The notes under the pieces: generated by a model | Told to the model about the DNA's origin: nothing | Database searches by the model: none | The model's input: the letters and a program-made list of their open reading frames with translations, nothing else | Assembly: GCF_020991065.1 (NCBI RefSeq) | Contig: NZ_CP087710.1 | Coordinates: forward strand, 3,534,001-3,598,000 | Length of the DNA stretch: 64,000 bases | Reading direction: 5' to 3' | DNA from: Nocardioides okcheonensis | Lineage (GTDB): Bacteria; Actinomycetota; Actinomycetes; Propionibacteriales; Nocardioidaceae | Program-made: the position numbers and the translations under genes | In this document: positions 1 to 9,417 of the stretch, piece after piece | Numbering within the stretch: position 1 is the stretch's first letter | How the letters are laid out: each line of letters opens with the position of its first letter

Positions 1-1413
<1,413 letters not shown>

Positions 1414-1487
1414 TCGCTGCCGGATCCTCGGCACCCAGCACCACCCCACACCCACGAGTCAAGTAACAACAATCAGGAGGAGCCCCA

Positions 1488-2681
1488 GTGGCTAAGGCGA
1501 AGTTCGAGCGGACCAAGCCGCACGTCAACATCGGCACCATCGGTCACATCGACCACGGCAAGACGACGCTGACCGCGGCGATCACCAAGGTGCTGCACGA
1601 CAAGCACCCGGACCTCAACGAGGCTTCGGCGTTCGACCAGATCGACAAGGCTCCCGAGGAGCGCCAGCGCGGCATCACGATCTCGATCGCGCACGTCGAG
1701 TACCAGACCGAGACGCGCCACTACGCGCACGTCGACTGCCCCGGTCACGCCGACTACATCAAGAACATGATCACCGGTGCGGCGCAGATGGACGGCGCCA
1801 TCCTGGTGGTCGCCGCCACCGACGGCCCCATGCCGCAGACCCGCGAGCACGTCCTGCTCGCCCGCCAGGTCGGCGTGCCCGCCCTGGTCGTCGCGCTCAA
1901 CAAGTGCGACATGGTCGACGACGAGGAGCTCATCGAGCTCGTCGAGATGGAGGTGCGCGAGCTCCTCTCCGAGTACGAGTTCCCGGGCGACGACATCCCC
2001 GTCGTGCGCGTGGCGGCCTTCCCGGCCCTCCAGGGCGACGCCAAGTGGGGCGACTCGGTCGCCGAGCTCATGCAGGCCGTGGACGACTACATCCCGACCC
2101 CCGAGCGCGACACCGACAAGCCGTTCCTCATGCCCGTCGAGGACGTCTTCACGATCACCGGTCGTGGCACCGTCATCACCGGTCGCATCGAGCGCGGCAT
2201 CGTCAAGGTGAACGAGGAGGTCGAGATCATCGGCATCCGCGAGGGCTCGCAGAAGTCCACCGTCACCGGTGTCGAGATGTTCCGCAAGCTCCTCGACGAG
2301 GGCCAGGCCGGTGAGAACGTCGGTCTGCTCCTCCGCGGCACCAAGCGCGAGGACGTCGAGCGCGGCATGGTCGTGATCAAGCCCGGCACCACCACCCCGC
2401 ACACCAACTTCGACGCGTCGGTCTACATCCTGTCGAAGGACGAGGGTGGCCGTCACACGCCGTTCTTCAACAACTACCGTCCGCAGTTCTACTTCCGGAC
2501 CACGGACGTGACCGGTGTCGTGACCCTGCCCGAGGGCACCGAGATGGTCATGCCGGGTGACAACACCGAGATGTCGGTCGAGCTCATCCAGCCCATCGCC
2601 ATGGACGAGGGCCTCCGGTTCGCGATCCGTGAGGGTGGCCGCACCGTCGGCGCCGGCCGCGTCACCAAGATCACCAAGTGA
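1488..2681 (+). CDS. tuf: Elongation factor Tu
   Basis: EF-Tu, 397 aa, delivers aminoacyl-tRNA to the ribosome as a GTP complex. The GTG start has a strong AGGAGG site at 1475-1480. G1 is GHIDHGKT (residues 19-26), G3 is DCPGH (83-87) and G4 is NKCD (138-141). Domains II and III follow with the normal [13 protein letters not shown] and GGRHTPFF stretches. One oddity: the G5 motif, normally Ser-Ala-Leu within VSALKALEGD, reads Ala-Ala-Phe at 176-178 ([10 protein letters not shown]). The rest matches actinobacterial EF-Tu closely, so this is the working protein unless another tuf copy exists elsewhere. It is the last gene of the str operon and is followed by two hairpin terminators. Confidence 0.98.
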   Translation: MAKAKFERTKPHVNIGTIGHIDHGKTTLTAAITKVLHDKHPDLNEASAFDQIDKAPEERQRGITISIAHVEYQTETRHYAHVDCPGHADYIKNMITGAAQMDGAILVVAATDGPMPQTREHVLLARQVGVPALVVALNKCDMVDDEELIELVEMEVRELLSEYEFPGDDIPVVRVAAFPALQGDAKWGDSVAELMQAVDDYIPTPERDTDKPFLMPVEDVFTITGRGTVITGRIERGIVKVNEEVEIIGIREGSQKSTVTGVEMFRKLLDEGQAGENVGLLLRGTKREDVERGMVVIKPGTTTPHTNFDASVYILSKDEGGRHTPFFNNYRPQFYFRTTDVTGVVTLPEGTEMVMPGDNTEMSVELIQPIAMDEGLRFAIREGGRTVGAGRVTKITK

Positions 2682-2724
2682 GCTGAGCCGCCGCCCCGAC
2701 GCAGTCGGGGCGGCGGACCTCAGC
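2682..2724 (+). terminator. Terminator after tuf (first hairpin)
   Basis: A perfect 13-bp GC-rich stem (2688-2700 with 2704-2716) encloses a GCA loop. It is extended outside by GCTGAG/CTCAGC arms at 2682-2687 and 2719-2724. There is no U tract, as is common for actinobacterial terminators. It begins just after the tuf stop codon. Confidence 0.85.
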
Positions 2725-2797
2725 CAGGTCGAGCAGCCCCGCGACTGAGCCTGCGAAGTCGCGACGAGGGCGTGTCGAGACCAGGTTGATCCACACC

Positions 2798-2831
2798 GAG
2801 ACCCCGTCTCCCGCAAGGGAGGCGGGGTCTC
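2798..2831 (+). terminator. Second terminator hairpin after tuf
   Basis: A 15-bp stem (2798-2812 with 2817-2831, one G.U pair) is closed by a GCAA tetraloop of the GNRA type. It lies about 40 nt before the next gene and would insulate it from tuf read-through. Confidence 0.75.
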
Positions 2832-2858
2832 GTGCGTCCGGGGGACCGCGCGGTCGCC

Positions 2859-2864
2859 TAGGGT
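2859..2864 (+). promoter_or_regulatory. -10 hexamer TAGGGT, leaderless start
   Basis: TAGGGT ends 7 nt before the GTG at 2872 and there is no Shine-Dalgarno sequence. This spacing puts the transcription start at or next to the start codon. Confidence 0.55.
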
Positions 2865-2871
2865 GGCCGCC

Positions 2872-4161
2872 GTGGACGAGGGGGAGCGCGCCGCACGGCG
2901 CGAGGAGCTGCGCCAGGAGCGGCTGCGCCACTACCGGCGCCTGGGCACCGGCACGACGATCATCACCAGCCCGCGGCGTCCGGTCGCGGCGGACGACGGG
3001 GGATCGGGCGCCCCGGGGATCCACGACGACCGCCGCCCGCTCGTCGGGTGCGTGACGGCGGCGCTCGCCGTGGTCTACGTCGGCCGCCTGATCGACGAGG
3101 CGCTGCTCTCGCGCGCCGACCTCGTCGTGCCGCTCCGGATCGTGTTCGTGGCCGCGATCCTCGGAGTCGTCGGCTCGGTGTGGTCGATGGTGAGGCTGGG
3201 CCGGGGGAAGGCGGTGGCGGCCGAGGAGGTCGCCGTGCCGTGGCAGGACGTCGTCGAGGGCCTGCGGCTGGGCTCGGTCGAGCCTGGCAACCCGGCGTGG
3301 CCGCTCGCCGCGTCCGTCGTCGAGGAGGTGCGCCCGCTGGTGCGGGCCGCGATGTCCGACGCCCGCACGGAGGAGCGGATGACCCGCATCCGGGAAGCCG
3401 GTGCGCTGGTGCACGCGACCAGCGAGGAGTGGCGTGAGCGGCGGGCCCGGCACGCCGACGCCTCACCGCTCGACCGGCTGCCGCCGCTCGTCGGACCGAC
3501 GCTCGCGGAGGCGTCGGCCGCGAGCGACGCCGCCTCGGACGAGGCGGTGGCTCGGCTCGGGGCGGTCGACCACGACGTCGACTTCGAGCACTGGGCGCGG
3601 CGCCGCGCGGGGATGTACGCCCGCCGCACCGGCCCCGTCCAGCAGGTGCAGGACCCGCGGGCGCCCCTCGCCGACGCCACCTTCCGCGTCGAGTCGGGTC
3701 GGCGTCGGGCGCGGTGGGCCGGGCGTGCCTTCGCCGCCGCGGTGGTCGTCACGGCGGTCGTGCTGCTCACCGGTCACCCGTGGGCCTCGACGGTGCCCGC
3801 GGCCGTGAGCCTGGTGCTCGCCGGTGCCCTCGGCCGCCTTGTCCCCCGCGACCCGGCGGTCCTCACCACGACGCTTCCGCCGGGGGTGGCGCTGGCCTGG
3901 CGCGACTACCTCGACGCGGTGGCCTACGTCGACTCGGGCACCGCGAGCGTCACCACGGTGGAGGCGATCCGCGGCTGCGAGCAGCGGGTCCGCGCGCTCG
4001 TCCTCGAGCTGTCGGCGCCGAGCCTGTCGGCGGCGGACGCCCCGGTCCTCACCGCCGAGCTGCACCGGCTGTGCAGCGGCGTGTGGACCCTGGTCGGGCA
4101 GGAGCGGGCCGAGGAGCGGCTGCTCGACGACCTCGACGGGCCCGACGGGCACCGCGCCTGA
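2872..4161 (+). CDS. Hypothetical membrane protein
   Basis: A protein of 429 aa that I do not recognise. It has a charged N-terminus (ERAARREELRQERLR) and hydrophobic stretches at about residues 55-75, 90-110 and 285-330, so it is probably an integral membrane protein with a long soluble middle and an acidic C-terminal region (EERLLDDLDGPDGH). The GTG at 2872 was chosen because a -10 hexamer lies 7 nt upstream; GTG 2863 in the same frame overlaps that hexamer. It sits between the tuf terminators and mug and is probably transcribed alone. Codon use matches its neighbours. No function can be assigned from sequence. Confidence 0.8.
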   Translation: MDEGERAARREELRQERLRHYRRLGTGTTIITSPRRPVAADDGGSGAPGIHDDRRPLVGCVTAALAVVYVGRLIDEALLSRADLVVPLRIVFVAAILGVVGSVWSMVRLGRGKAVAAEEVAVPWQDVVEGLRLGSVEPGNPAWPLAASVVEEVRPLVRAAMSDARTEERMTRIREAGALVHATSEEWRERRARHADASPLDRLPPLVGPTLAEASAASDAASDEAVARLGAVDHDVDFEHWARRRAGMYARRTGPVQQVQDPRAPLADATFRVESGRRRARWAGRAFAAAVVVTAVVLLTGHPWASTVPAAVSLVLAGALGRLVPRDPAVLTTTLPPGVALAWRDYLDAVAYVDSGTASVTTVEAIRGCEQRVRALVLELSAPSLSAADAPVLTAELHRLCSGVWTLVGQERAEERLLDDLDGPDGHRA

Positions 4162-4170
4162 CGACGCGGG

Positions 4171-4176
4171 CAGGAT
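4171..4176 (+). promoter_or_regulatory. -10 hexamer CAGGAT, leaderless mug
   Basis: CAGGAT followed by GGGGCC and the ATG at 4183. The same 15-nt string recurs before the ATG at 61029, so it looks like a standard leaderless promoter module in this genome. Confidence 0.6.
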
Positions 4177-4182
4177 GGGGCC

Positions 4183-4770
4183 ATGGGATTCACCAGGGCA
4201 GAGCTGGAGTCCTTCCGCGACACCGAGGTCCCCGACCTGCTGCCGGCGCCCGGCCGGCCGCTGCGGCTGCTCTTCGTCGGCATCAACCCGGGGCTGTGGA
4301 CCGCGGCGGTCCAGACCCACTTCGCCCGTCCCGGCAACCGGTTCTACCCGGCGCTGCTGGAGGCCGGGATCATCGACCGGCCCGTCGACCCGGCGGCCGG
4401 CATGACCGACGCCGACCGGGAGGCGTTGCGGGAGCGGGGGATCGGCATCACCAACGTCGTCGCCCGCGCGACCGCCCGGGCCGACGAGCTCACCGCCGAG
4501 GAGCTGCGCGCCGGCGGCGAACGGCTGCGCCGCCTGGTCGCCGAGCGCGAGCCGGGGGTCGTCGCGGTCGCCGGCATCACCGCCTACCGCACGGCGTTCG
4601 GCGAGCGGAAGGCGCAGGTCGGCGAGCAGCCGTCGCCGTGGGGAACCTCGCGGGTCTTCGTCGTGCCCAACCCGTCGGGCCTCAACGCCCACGACACGGT
4701 CGCCACCCTCGCGGTGGCCTACGCCGGTGCGGCGCGGGCGGCCGGGTTGCTGCCGGACGCCCGCGGCTGA
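4183..4770 (+). CDS. mug: G/U mismatch-specific DNA glycosylase (Mug/TDG family)
   Basis: A base-excision repair enzyme, 195 aa, of the uracil-DNA glycosylase superfamily. The family removes uracil or ethenocytosine opposite guanine. The signature GINPG (active-site motif 1, with the Asn of the Mug class) is at about residues 33-37, and the C-terminal intercalation motif reads VVPNPSGLNAHD near residue 160. The length matches the family (about 170-200 aa). ATG 4183 is set by the -10 element 6 nt upstream. It ends 12 nt from the convergent gene at 4783. No operon partner. Confidence 0.9.
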   Translation: MGFTRAELESFRDTEVPDLLPAPGRPLRLLFVGINPGLWTAAVQTHFARPGNRFYPALLEAGIIDRPVDPAAGMTDADREALRERGIGITNVVARATARADELTAEELRAGGERLRRLVAEREPGVVAVAGITAYRTAFGERKAQVGEQPSPWGTSRVFVVPNPSGLNAHDTVATLAVAYAGAARAAGLLPDARG

Positions 4771-4782
4771 CAGGCGGCGCGC

Positions 4783-5208
4783 TCAGGCCGCCCAGCGCCG
4801 GGGGAGCAGGCCGGCGTCCTCGAGCAGGTCCTCGATCCGTTCGCGCTCGCGGTCGAGCTCGGTGCCGGGCGGCAGCACCGCCAGCAGGTGGGGCACCTCG
4901 ACCATCTCGGCGACCTCGCCGAGCACGTGGTCGTAGGCCTGGCGACAGCCCTCCCACTTGGCGAACCGCATCCCGCCCCGGTTGAACGCACCGTGCAGGC
5001 GCCGCAGGTCGGCGACCACGTCCTCGATCGGGCGCCGCAGCACGCGGACCTCGGCGCCGGGCCGCCAGCGGGCGAACCGCCGCAGCAGCCGGGCCGCCGC
5101 ACGGTAGGTCCGCCAGCGCTCCACGTCGCCCGTGCACACCGCCACCACGACCGGGGGCAGCCCGATCGCGAGGACCAGCAGGACCACGACCTGGAGCCAG
5201 TCGCGCAT
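4783..5208 (-). CDS. Small membrane-anchored hypothetical protein
   Basis: A protein of 141 aa. The N-terminus is one membrane helix (LQVVVLLVLAIGLPPVVVAV, about residues 5-24). The rest is a charged soluble domain rich in Arg, Glu and Leu, ending RRWAA. No motif is recognised. The ATG at 5208 is fixed by a TACGGT -10 hexamer 6 nt upstream on the minus strand. That suggests its own leaderless promoter although it lies just downstream of the polyamine operon, which stops at 5241. Confidence 0.75.
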   Translation of the reverse strand: MRDWLQVVVLLVLAIGLPPVVVAVCTGDVERWRTYRAAARLLRRFARWRPGAEVRVLRRPIEDVVADLRRLHGAFNRGGMRFAKWEGCRQAYDHVLGEVAEMVEVPHLLAVLPPGTELDRERERIEDLLEDAGLLPRRWAA

Positions 5209-5214
5209 GGGAGA

Positions 5215-5220
5215 ACCGTA
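5215..5220 (-). promoter_or_regulatory. -10 hexamer TACGGT, leaderless
   Basis: On the minus strand TACGGT is followed by TCTCCC and the ATG whose first base is 5208. No ribosome binding site is seen. Confidence 0.5.
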
Positions 5221-5240
5221 CGCCGCGGAGGCGGCGGCCG

Positions 5241-6614
5241 TCATCCGACGAGCGCCTCCACGGCACCCCGGAAGGCCGAGGTGTGGGCGTCGACGTCGGC
5301 CCGGGTGTGGGACGGCGCGAAGAGCGACATGTTGTGGAACGGTGCGAGCAGCACGCCCCGGTTGACCGTCCAGAGGTGGAAGAACGCGTCGAGCTCCTCG
5401 TCGACGGCGGCGGCCGCCTCGGCGCCGGCGCGCGGGGGAGGGCAGAACCAGTACTCCGCCCGGCAGCCCAGCCGCTGCACGTGCCACGGCAGCCCGTGCT
5501 CCGCGATCACCTCGCTGATGCCCGCGGTGAACGACTCGGCGAGCGGGATCGCGACGTCGAAGTCCTCCTGGCGCAGCGCGGTCGAGAGCGTCGCCCGGAC
5601 CGCGGCCATCGCCAGCGCCGAGCCGGACAGGGTGCCGCCGACGCCGGCGACGTCGATGTCGTGGCCGAGCATCGGTCCCTCGAGGCGGGAGGCCACCTCG
5701 TCGGTCATGCCGTAGGCGGCGACCGGGATGCCACCACCGATCGGCTTGCCGATGACCACCAGGTCGGGCTCGAGCCCCCACGCGGCGGTGGCGCCGCCGG
5801 GACCGGCGCAGATGGTGTGCGTCTCGTCGTTGACGAGCAGGACGCCGTGGCGTCGGGTCACCTCCCGGACGCCGGCGAGGTAGCCCTCGTCGGGCAGCAC
5901 GATGCCGATGTTGGTGAGGGCCGGCTCCATCAGCAGGCACGCGATGTCGCCCTCGGACAGGCGCCGGTCGAGCGCGTCGAGGTCGTTGAACGGCACGACC
6001 GCGGTGGTGACCGACACGTCGACCTGCGGGCCGAGCGCGCCGGGGCGCGGCACCACCCGGTCGCCGGCCCGGCCGTGCTCGAGCACGCCGAGGGTCTCGT
6101 CGACCGTGCCGTGGTAGCACCAGTCCATCACCGCGATCCGCGGTCGGCCGGTGAGGTGGCGGGCGAAGCGCAGCACGAAGCGGTTGGCGTCGGTGGCGGT
6201 CATCGCCATCTGCCAGCGGGGCAGCCCGAAGCGGCGGCTCAGCTCGCCGGCCACCCAGGCGGCGTCGGTCGAGGGGAGCATCGTGGTGATGCCGCGCTCG
6301 GTGCGCTCGCGGACCGCCTCGGCGACGGCCGGGAGGCAGTGGCCGGTCATCGAGCCGGTGTCGCCGAGGCAGAGGTCGACGTAGTCGAGGCCGTCCACGT
6401 CGGTGAAGCGGCCGCCGGCGGCGGACTCGACGAAGAGCGGGAACGACCCGGGCCAGCGGGTCATCCACGGCATCGGCACGCCGGCGAGCAGGTGCCGGCC
6501 GGCCTCGTCGGCGAGCCGGGCCGAGGTGGGGTGGAGGTCGACGAAGCGCTGCTCCTCCTCGGCGTGCAGGGCGGCCAGCCGGGCCCGGTCGACGGGCACG
6601 GCGCCCTCGATCAC
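5241..6614 (-). CDS. Class III PLP aminotransferase, glutamate-1-semialdehyde-mutase-like
   Basis: A fold-type I PLP enzyme of 457 aa. The PLP-binding Asp is in VNDETHT (D263) and the Schiff-base Lys is in VVIGKPIGGG (K290). The GKPIGGG setting resembles glutamate-1-semialdehyde aminomutase and related amino-acceptor enzymes more than GabT. Because it is the last gene of a putrescine/GABA operon, haem synthesis is an unlikely job; a further amine or amino-acid transamination is more likely, but the substrate is unknown. The GTG start overlaps the stop of the upstream dehydrogenase (GTGA), showing translational coupling. Sure of the family, unsure of the reaction. Confidence 0.85.
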   Translation of the reverse strand: MIEGAVPVDRARLAALHAEEEQRFVDLHPTSARLADEAGRHLLAGVPMPWMTRWPGSFPLFVESAAGGRFTDVDGLDYVDLCLGDTGSMTGHCLPAVAEAVRERTERGITTMLPSTDAAWVAGELSRRFGLPRWQMAMTATDANRFVLRFARHLTGRPRIAVMDWCYHGTVDETLGVLEHGRAGDRVVPRPGALGPQVDVSVTTAVVPFNDLDALDRRLSEGDIACLLMEPALTNIGIVLPDEGYLAGVREVTRRHGVLLVNDETHTICAGPGGATAAWGLEPDLVVIGKPIGGGIPVAAYGMTDEVASRLEGPMLGHDIDVAGVGGTLSGSALAMAAVRATLSTALRQEDFDVAIPLAESFTAGISEVIAEHGLPWHVQRLGCRAEYWFCPPPRAGAEAAAAVDEELDAFFHLWTVNRGVLLAPFHNMSLFAPSHTRADVDAHTSAFRGAVEALVG

Positions 6615-8065
6615 AGCGCGCTCCCGACGTACTTGGTCTCGAGGTACTCCTCGATGCCCTCGAAGCCGCCCTCCCGCCCGAAGCCCGAGTGCTTGACCCC
6701 GCCGAACGGGGCGGCCGGGTTGGAGACGATGCCGGTGTTGACGCCGACCATGCCGAAGTCGAGCGCCTCGCTGACCCGGAGCACGCGGGCGTGGTCGCGG
6801 GTGAAGACGTAGGCGACCAGGCCGTACTCGGTGTCGTTGGCACGTGCGAGCGCCTCGTCCTCGTCGGTGAACGTGGTGACGGGGGCGACCGGACCGAAGA
6901 TCTCCTCGCGCAGCAGCCGCGCGGACGGCGGCACGTCGACGAGCACGGTCGGCGGGTAGAAGTGGCCGGGGCCGTCCGGGACCTCGCCGCCCACCAGGGC
7001 GCGGGCACCTCCGGACACGGCGTCGTGGACCAGGTCGTGCACGCCGGTGCGGGCCTTGTCGGTGATGAGGGGTCCGACGTCGACGCCGTCACGGGTGCCG
7101 TCGCCGACGGTGAGGGCGCCCATCCGCCCGGCCAGCCGGGAGGAGAACTCCTCGGCCACCGACTCGTGGACCAGGAACCGGTTGGCCGACGTGCAGGCCT
7201 CACCGATGTTGCGCATCTTGGCGAGCATCGCGCCGTCGACGGCGGCGTCGAGGTCGGCGTCCTCGAAGACGAGGAACGGCGCGTTGCCGCCGAGCTCCAT
7301 CGAGACCCGCAGCAGCTGGTCGGAGGCCTGGGCCACGAGCACCTTGCCGACGGCGGTGGAGCCGGTGAAGGTGAGCTTGCGCAGCCGCGGGTCGCGGATG
7401 ATCGGCTCGCACACGCCACCGGAGTCGGTGGTGGTGAGCACGTTGAGCACCCCGGCGGGGAGCCCGACCTCCTCGAGCAGTGCGGCGAGCGCCAGCATCG
7501 TCAGCGGTGTCTCGGCGGCGGGCTTGACGACCATCGTGCACCCGGCGGCGATGGCCGGTCCGATCTTGCGGGTGCCCATGGCCAGCGGGAAGTTCCAGGG
7601 CGTGATCATCAGGGTCGGGCCGACGGGGCCCTTCATGGTGATCAGCCTGGTCCCGCCGGCCGGCGCCTCGGAGTAGCGGCCGTGGATGCGGACCGCCTCC
7701 TCGGAGAACCAGCGGAAGAACTCCGCGCCGTAGGCCACCTCGCCGCGCGCCTCGGCCAGGGTCTTGCCCATCTCGAGGGTCATCAGCCGGGCGAAGTCGT
7801 CGGCGCGCTCGGTGAGCAGCTCGAAGGCGCTGCGCAGCACCTCACCGCGCTTGCGCGGCTCGGTCGCGCGCCACTCGCGCTGCGCCTCGGCGGCGGCTGC
7901 GAGGGCCCGTTCGCCGTCGCCGGGGGTGGCGTCGGCGACGCTCGCCAGCACCTGCTCGTCGGCGGGGTTGAGCACGTCGAAGGTGGCACCGCCGGTGGCG
8001 TCGACCCAGCTGCCGCCGATGAGCAGCTGGTGGGGGACGGACTGGAGCACGCTCTCGCTGGTCAT
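6611..8065 (-). CDS. gabD: Succinate-semialdehyde dehydrogenase
   Basis: An aldehyde dehydrogenase of 484 aa, the family's usual length. N158 (TPWNFP), E257 (MELGGNAPF) and catalytic C291 (NIGEACTSANRF) are all present. The sequence around the Cys and the FTGSTAVGK coenzyme loop fit the GabD/SSADH branch, which oxidises succinic semialdehyde to succinate. Its position straight after gabT, with an ATGA stop/start overlap at 8062-8065, supports that role: it would be the last step from GABA into the TCA cycle. Preference for NAD or NADP cannot be read safely from the sequence. Confidence 0.92.
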   Translation of the reverse strand: MTSESVLQSVPHQLLIGGSWVDATGGATFDVLNPADEQVLASVADATPGDGERALAAAAEAQREWRATEPRKRGEVLRSAFELLTERADDFARLMTLEMGKTLAEARGEVAYGAEFFRWFSEEAVRIHGRYSEAPAGGTRLITMKGPVGPTLMITPWNFPLAMGTRKIGPAIAAGCTMVVKPAAETPLTMLALAALLEEVGLPAGVLNVLTTTDSGGVCEPIIRDPRLRKLTFTGSTAVGKVLVAQASDQLLRVSMELGGNAPFLVFEDADLDAAVDGAMLAKMRNIGEACTSANRFLVHESVAEEFSSRLAGRMGALTVGDGTRDGVDVGPLITDKARTGVHDLVHDAVSGGARALVGGEVPDGPGHFYPPTVLVDVPPSARLLREEIFGPVAPVTTFTDEDEALARANDTEYGLVAYVFTRDHARVLRVSEALDFGMVGVNTGIVSNPAAPFGGVKHSGFGREGGFEGIEEYLETKYVGSAL

Positions 8066-9417
8066 TTCTCCACCTTGCCAGCCACGGCCGCGTCGAAGGC
8101 GGCCTCGAAGACGTCGAGCCCCTCGGCGAGCAGGTCGTCGCCGATGGCGAGCGGCGGCAGGAACCGGAAGACGTTGCCGAAGGTCCCGCAGGTCAGGGTG
8201 ACGAGGCCCTCCGCGGAGCACGCCCGGTGCACGGCGCCGGCGAGGGCGGCGTCGGGTGTGCGGCCGGGGCCGTCGGAGACGAGCTCCAGCGCCAGCATCG
8301 CGCCGCGGCCGCGGATGTCGCCCACCCGGTCGGGGTGACGTGCGGCGATCGCCTCGAGGCGGGGCAGGAACGCCTTCTCGATCTCGCGGGCGCGCGCCGG
8401 CAGGTCCTCGGCCTCCATCGTCCCGATCGCGGCGAGCGCCGCGGCGCACGCCACGGGGTTGCCGCCGTAGGTGCCGCCGAGCCCGCCGACGTGGACGGAG
8501 TCCATCACGTCCGCGCGCCCGGTCACCGCGGCCAGGGGGAGGCCTCCGGCCATGCCCTTCGCGGTCGTGACGAGGTCGGGCACCACGCCCTCGTGGTCGC
8601 TGGCGAACCAGTCGCCGGTGCGGGCGAAGCCGGTCTGGATCTCGTCGGCGATGAAGAGGACGTCGTGCTCGCGGCACCAGTCGGCGACGCGGCGCAGCCA
8701 GCCCGGCGGCGGGACGATGAAACCGCCCTCGCCCTGGATCGGCTCGATCAGCACCGCGGCGCAGTTGTCCTCGCCGACCTGCGCGTGGACGGTCGTCACG
8801 AAGGCCTCGAACGCCTCGTCGGCGCAGGCCTCGGGCCCACCCGGCCAGCGGTAGGGGTAGGCCATCGGCGCGCGGTAGATCTCGCCCGCGAACGGGCCGA
8901 AGCCGTGCTTGTAGGGCATGTTCTTCGCGGTCAGCGCCATCGTCAGGTTGGTGCGGCCGTGGTAGGCGTGGTCGAACACGACGATGGCGTCGCGCCCGGT
9001 GTGGTGGCGGGCGACCTTGACGGCGTTCTCGACGGCCTCGGCCCCGGAGTTGAAGAGGGCCGAGCGCTTCTCGTGCCCACCGGGCGTGAGGTCGGCGAGC
9101 TTCTCGCAGACCGCGACGTACTCCTCGTAGGGGGTCACCATGAAGCAGGTGTGGGTGAAGTCGGCGACCTGCCGCTGCACCGCGTCGACGACCCGCGGCG
9201 CGGCGTTGCCGACCGTGGTCACCGCGATGCCCGAGCCGAAGTCGATCAGCTGGTTGCCGTCGACGTCGCGGAGCACGCCGCCGCCGGCCTGCTCGACGTA
9301 GACCGGCAGCGTGGTCCCGACGCCGGCGGAGACCGCGGCGACCTTGCGCGCCTGGAGCTCGCGCGAGCGCGGGCCCGGGATCTCGGTGGCGAGGATGCGT
9401 TCCTGCGAGAGCGTCAT
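8062..9417 (-). CDS. gabT: 4-aminobutyrate aminotransferase
   Basis: A class III PLP aminotransferase of 451 aa. It has FNSGAEAVENAVK (about 122-134), HAYHGRTNLTMALT (about 150-163), the PLP-binding Asp D258 in IADEIQTGFARTG and Lys K287 in TTAKGMAGGLP. This motif set is that of GABA aminotransferase, which moves the amino group of GABA to 2-oxoglutarate to give succinic semialdehyde and glutamate. The ATG at 9417 is preceded by an AAAGGA site, and its stop overlaps the gabD start. The neighbouring polyamine transporter and aldehyde dehydrogenases support GABA made from putrescine as the substrate. Confidence 0.93.
   Translation of the reverse strand: MTLSQERILATEIPGPRSRELQARKVAAVSAGVGTTLPVYVEQAGGGVLRDVDGNQLIDFGSGIAVTTVGNAAPRVVDAVQRQVADFTHTCFMVTPYEEYVAVCEKLADLTPGGHEKRSALFNSGAEAVENAVKVARHHTGRDAIVVFDHAYHGRTNLTMALTAKNMPYKHGFGPFAGEIYRAPMAYPYRWPGGPEACADEAFEAFVTTVHAQVGEDNCAAVLIEPIQGEGGFIVPPPGWLRRVADWCREHDVLFIADEIQTGFARTGDWFASDHEGVVPDLVTTAKGMAGGLPLAAVTGRADVMDSVHVGGLGGTYGGNPVACAAALAAIGTMEAEDLPARAREIEKAFLPRLEAIAARHPDRVGDIRGRGAMLALELVSDGPGRTPDAALAGAVHRACSAEGLVTLTCGTFGNVFRFLPPLAIGDDLLAEGLDVFEAAFDAAVAGKVEK

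Noticed and set aside
2733..2795. Sequence resembling dispersed GTGTCGAGACC-type repeats of related genomes
   Set aside because: Only one copy in the window and no clear ends, so it cannot be supported as a repeat feature here.
5241..6614. Calling the aminotransferase hemL
   Set aside because: Its lysine context resembles GSA mutase, but the operon is for polyamine use and no other haem gene is near.
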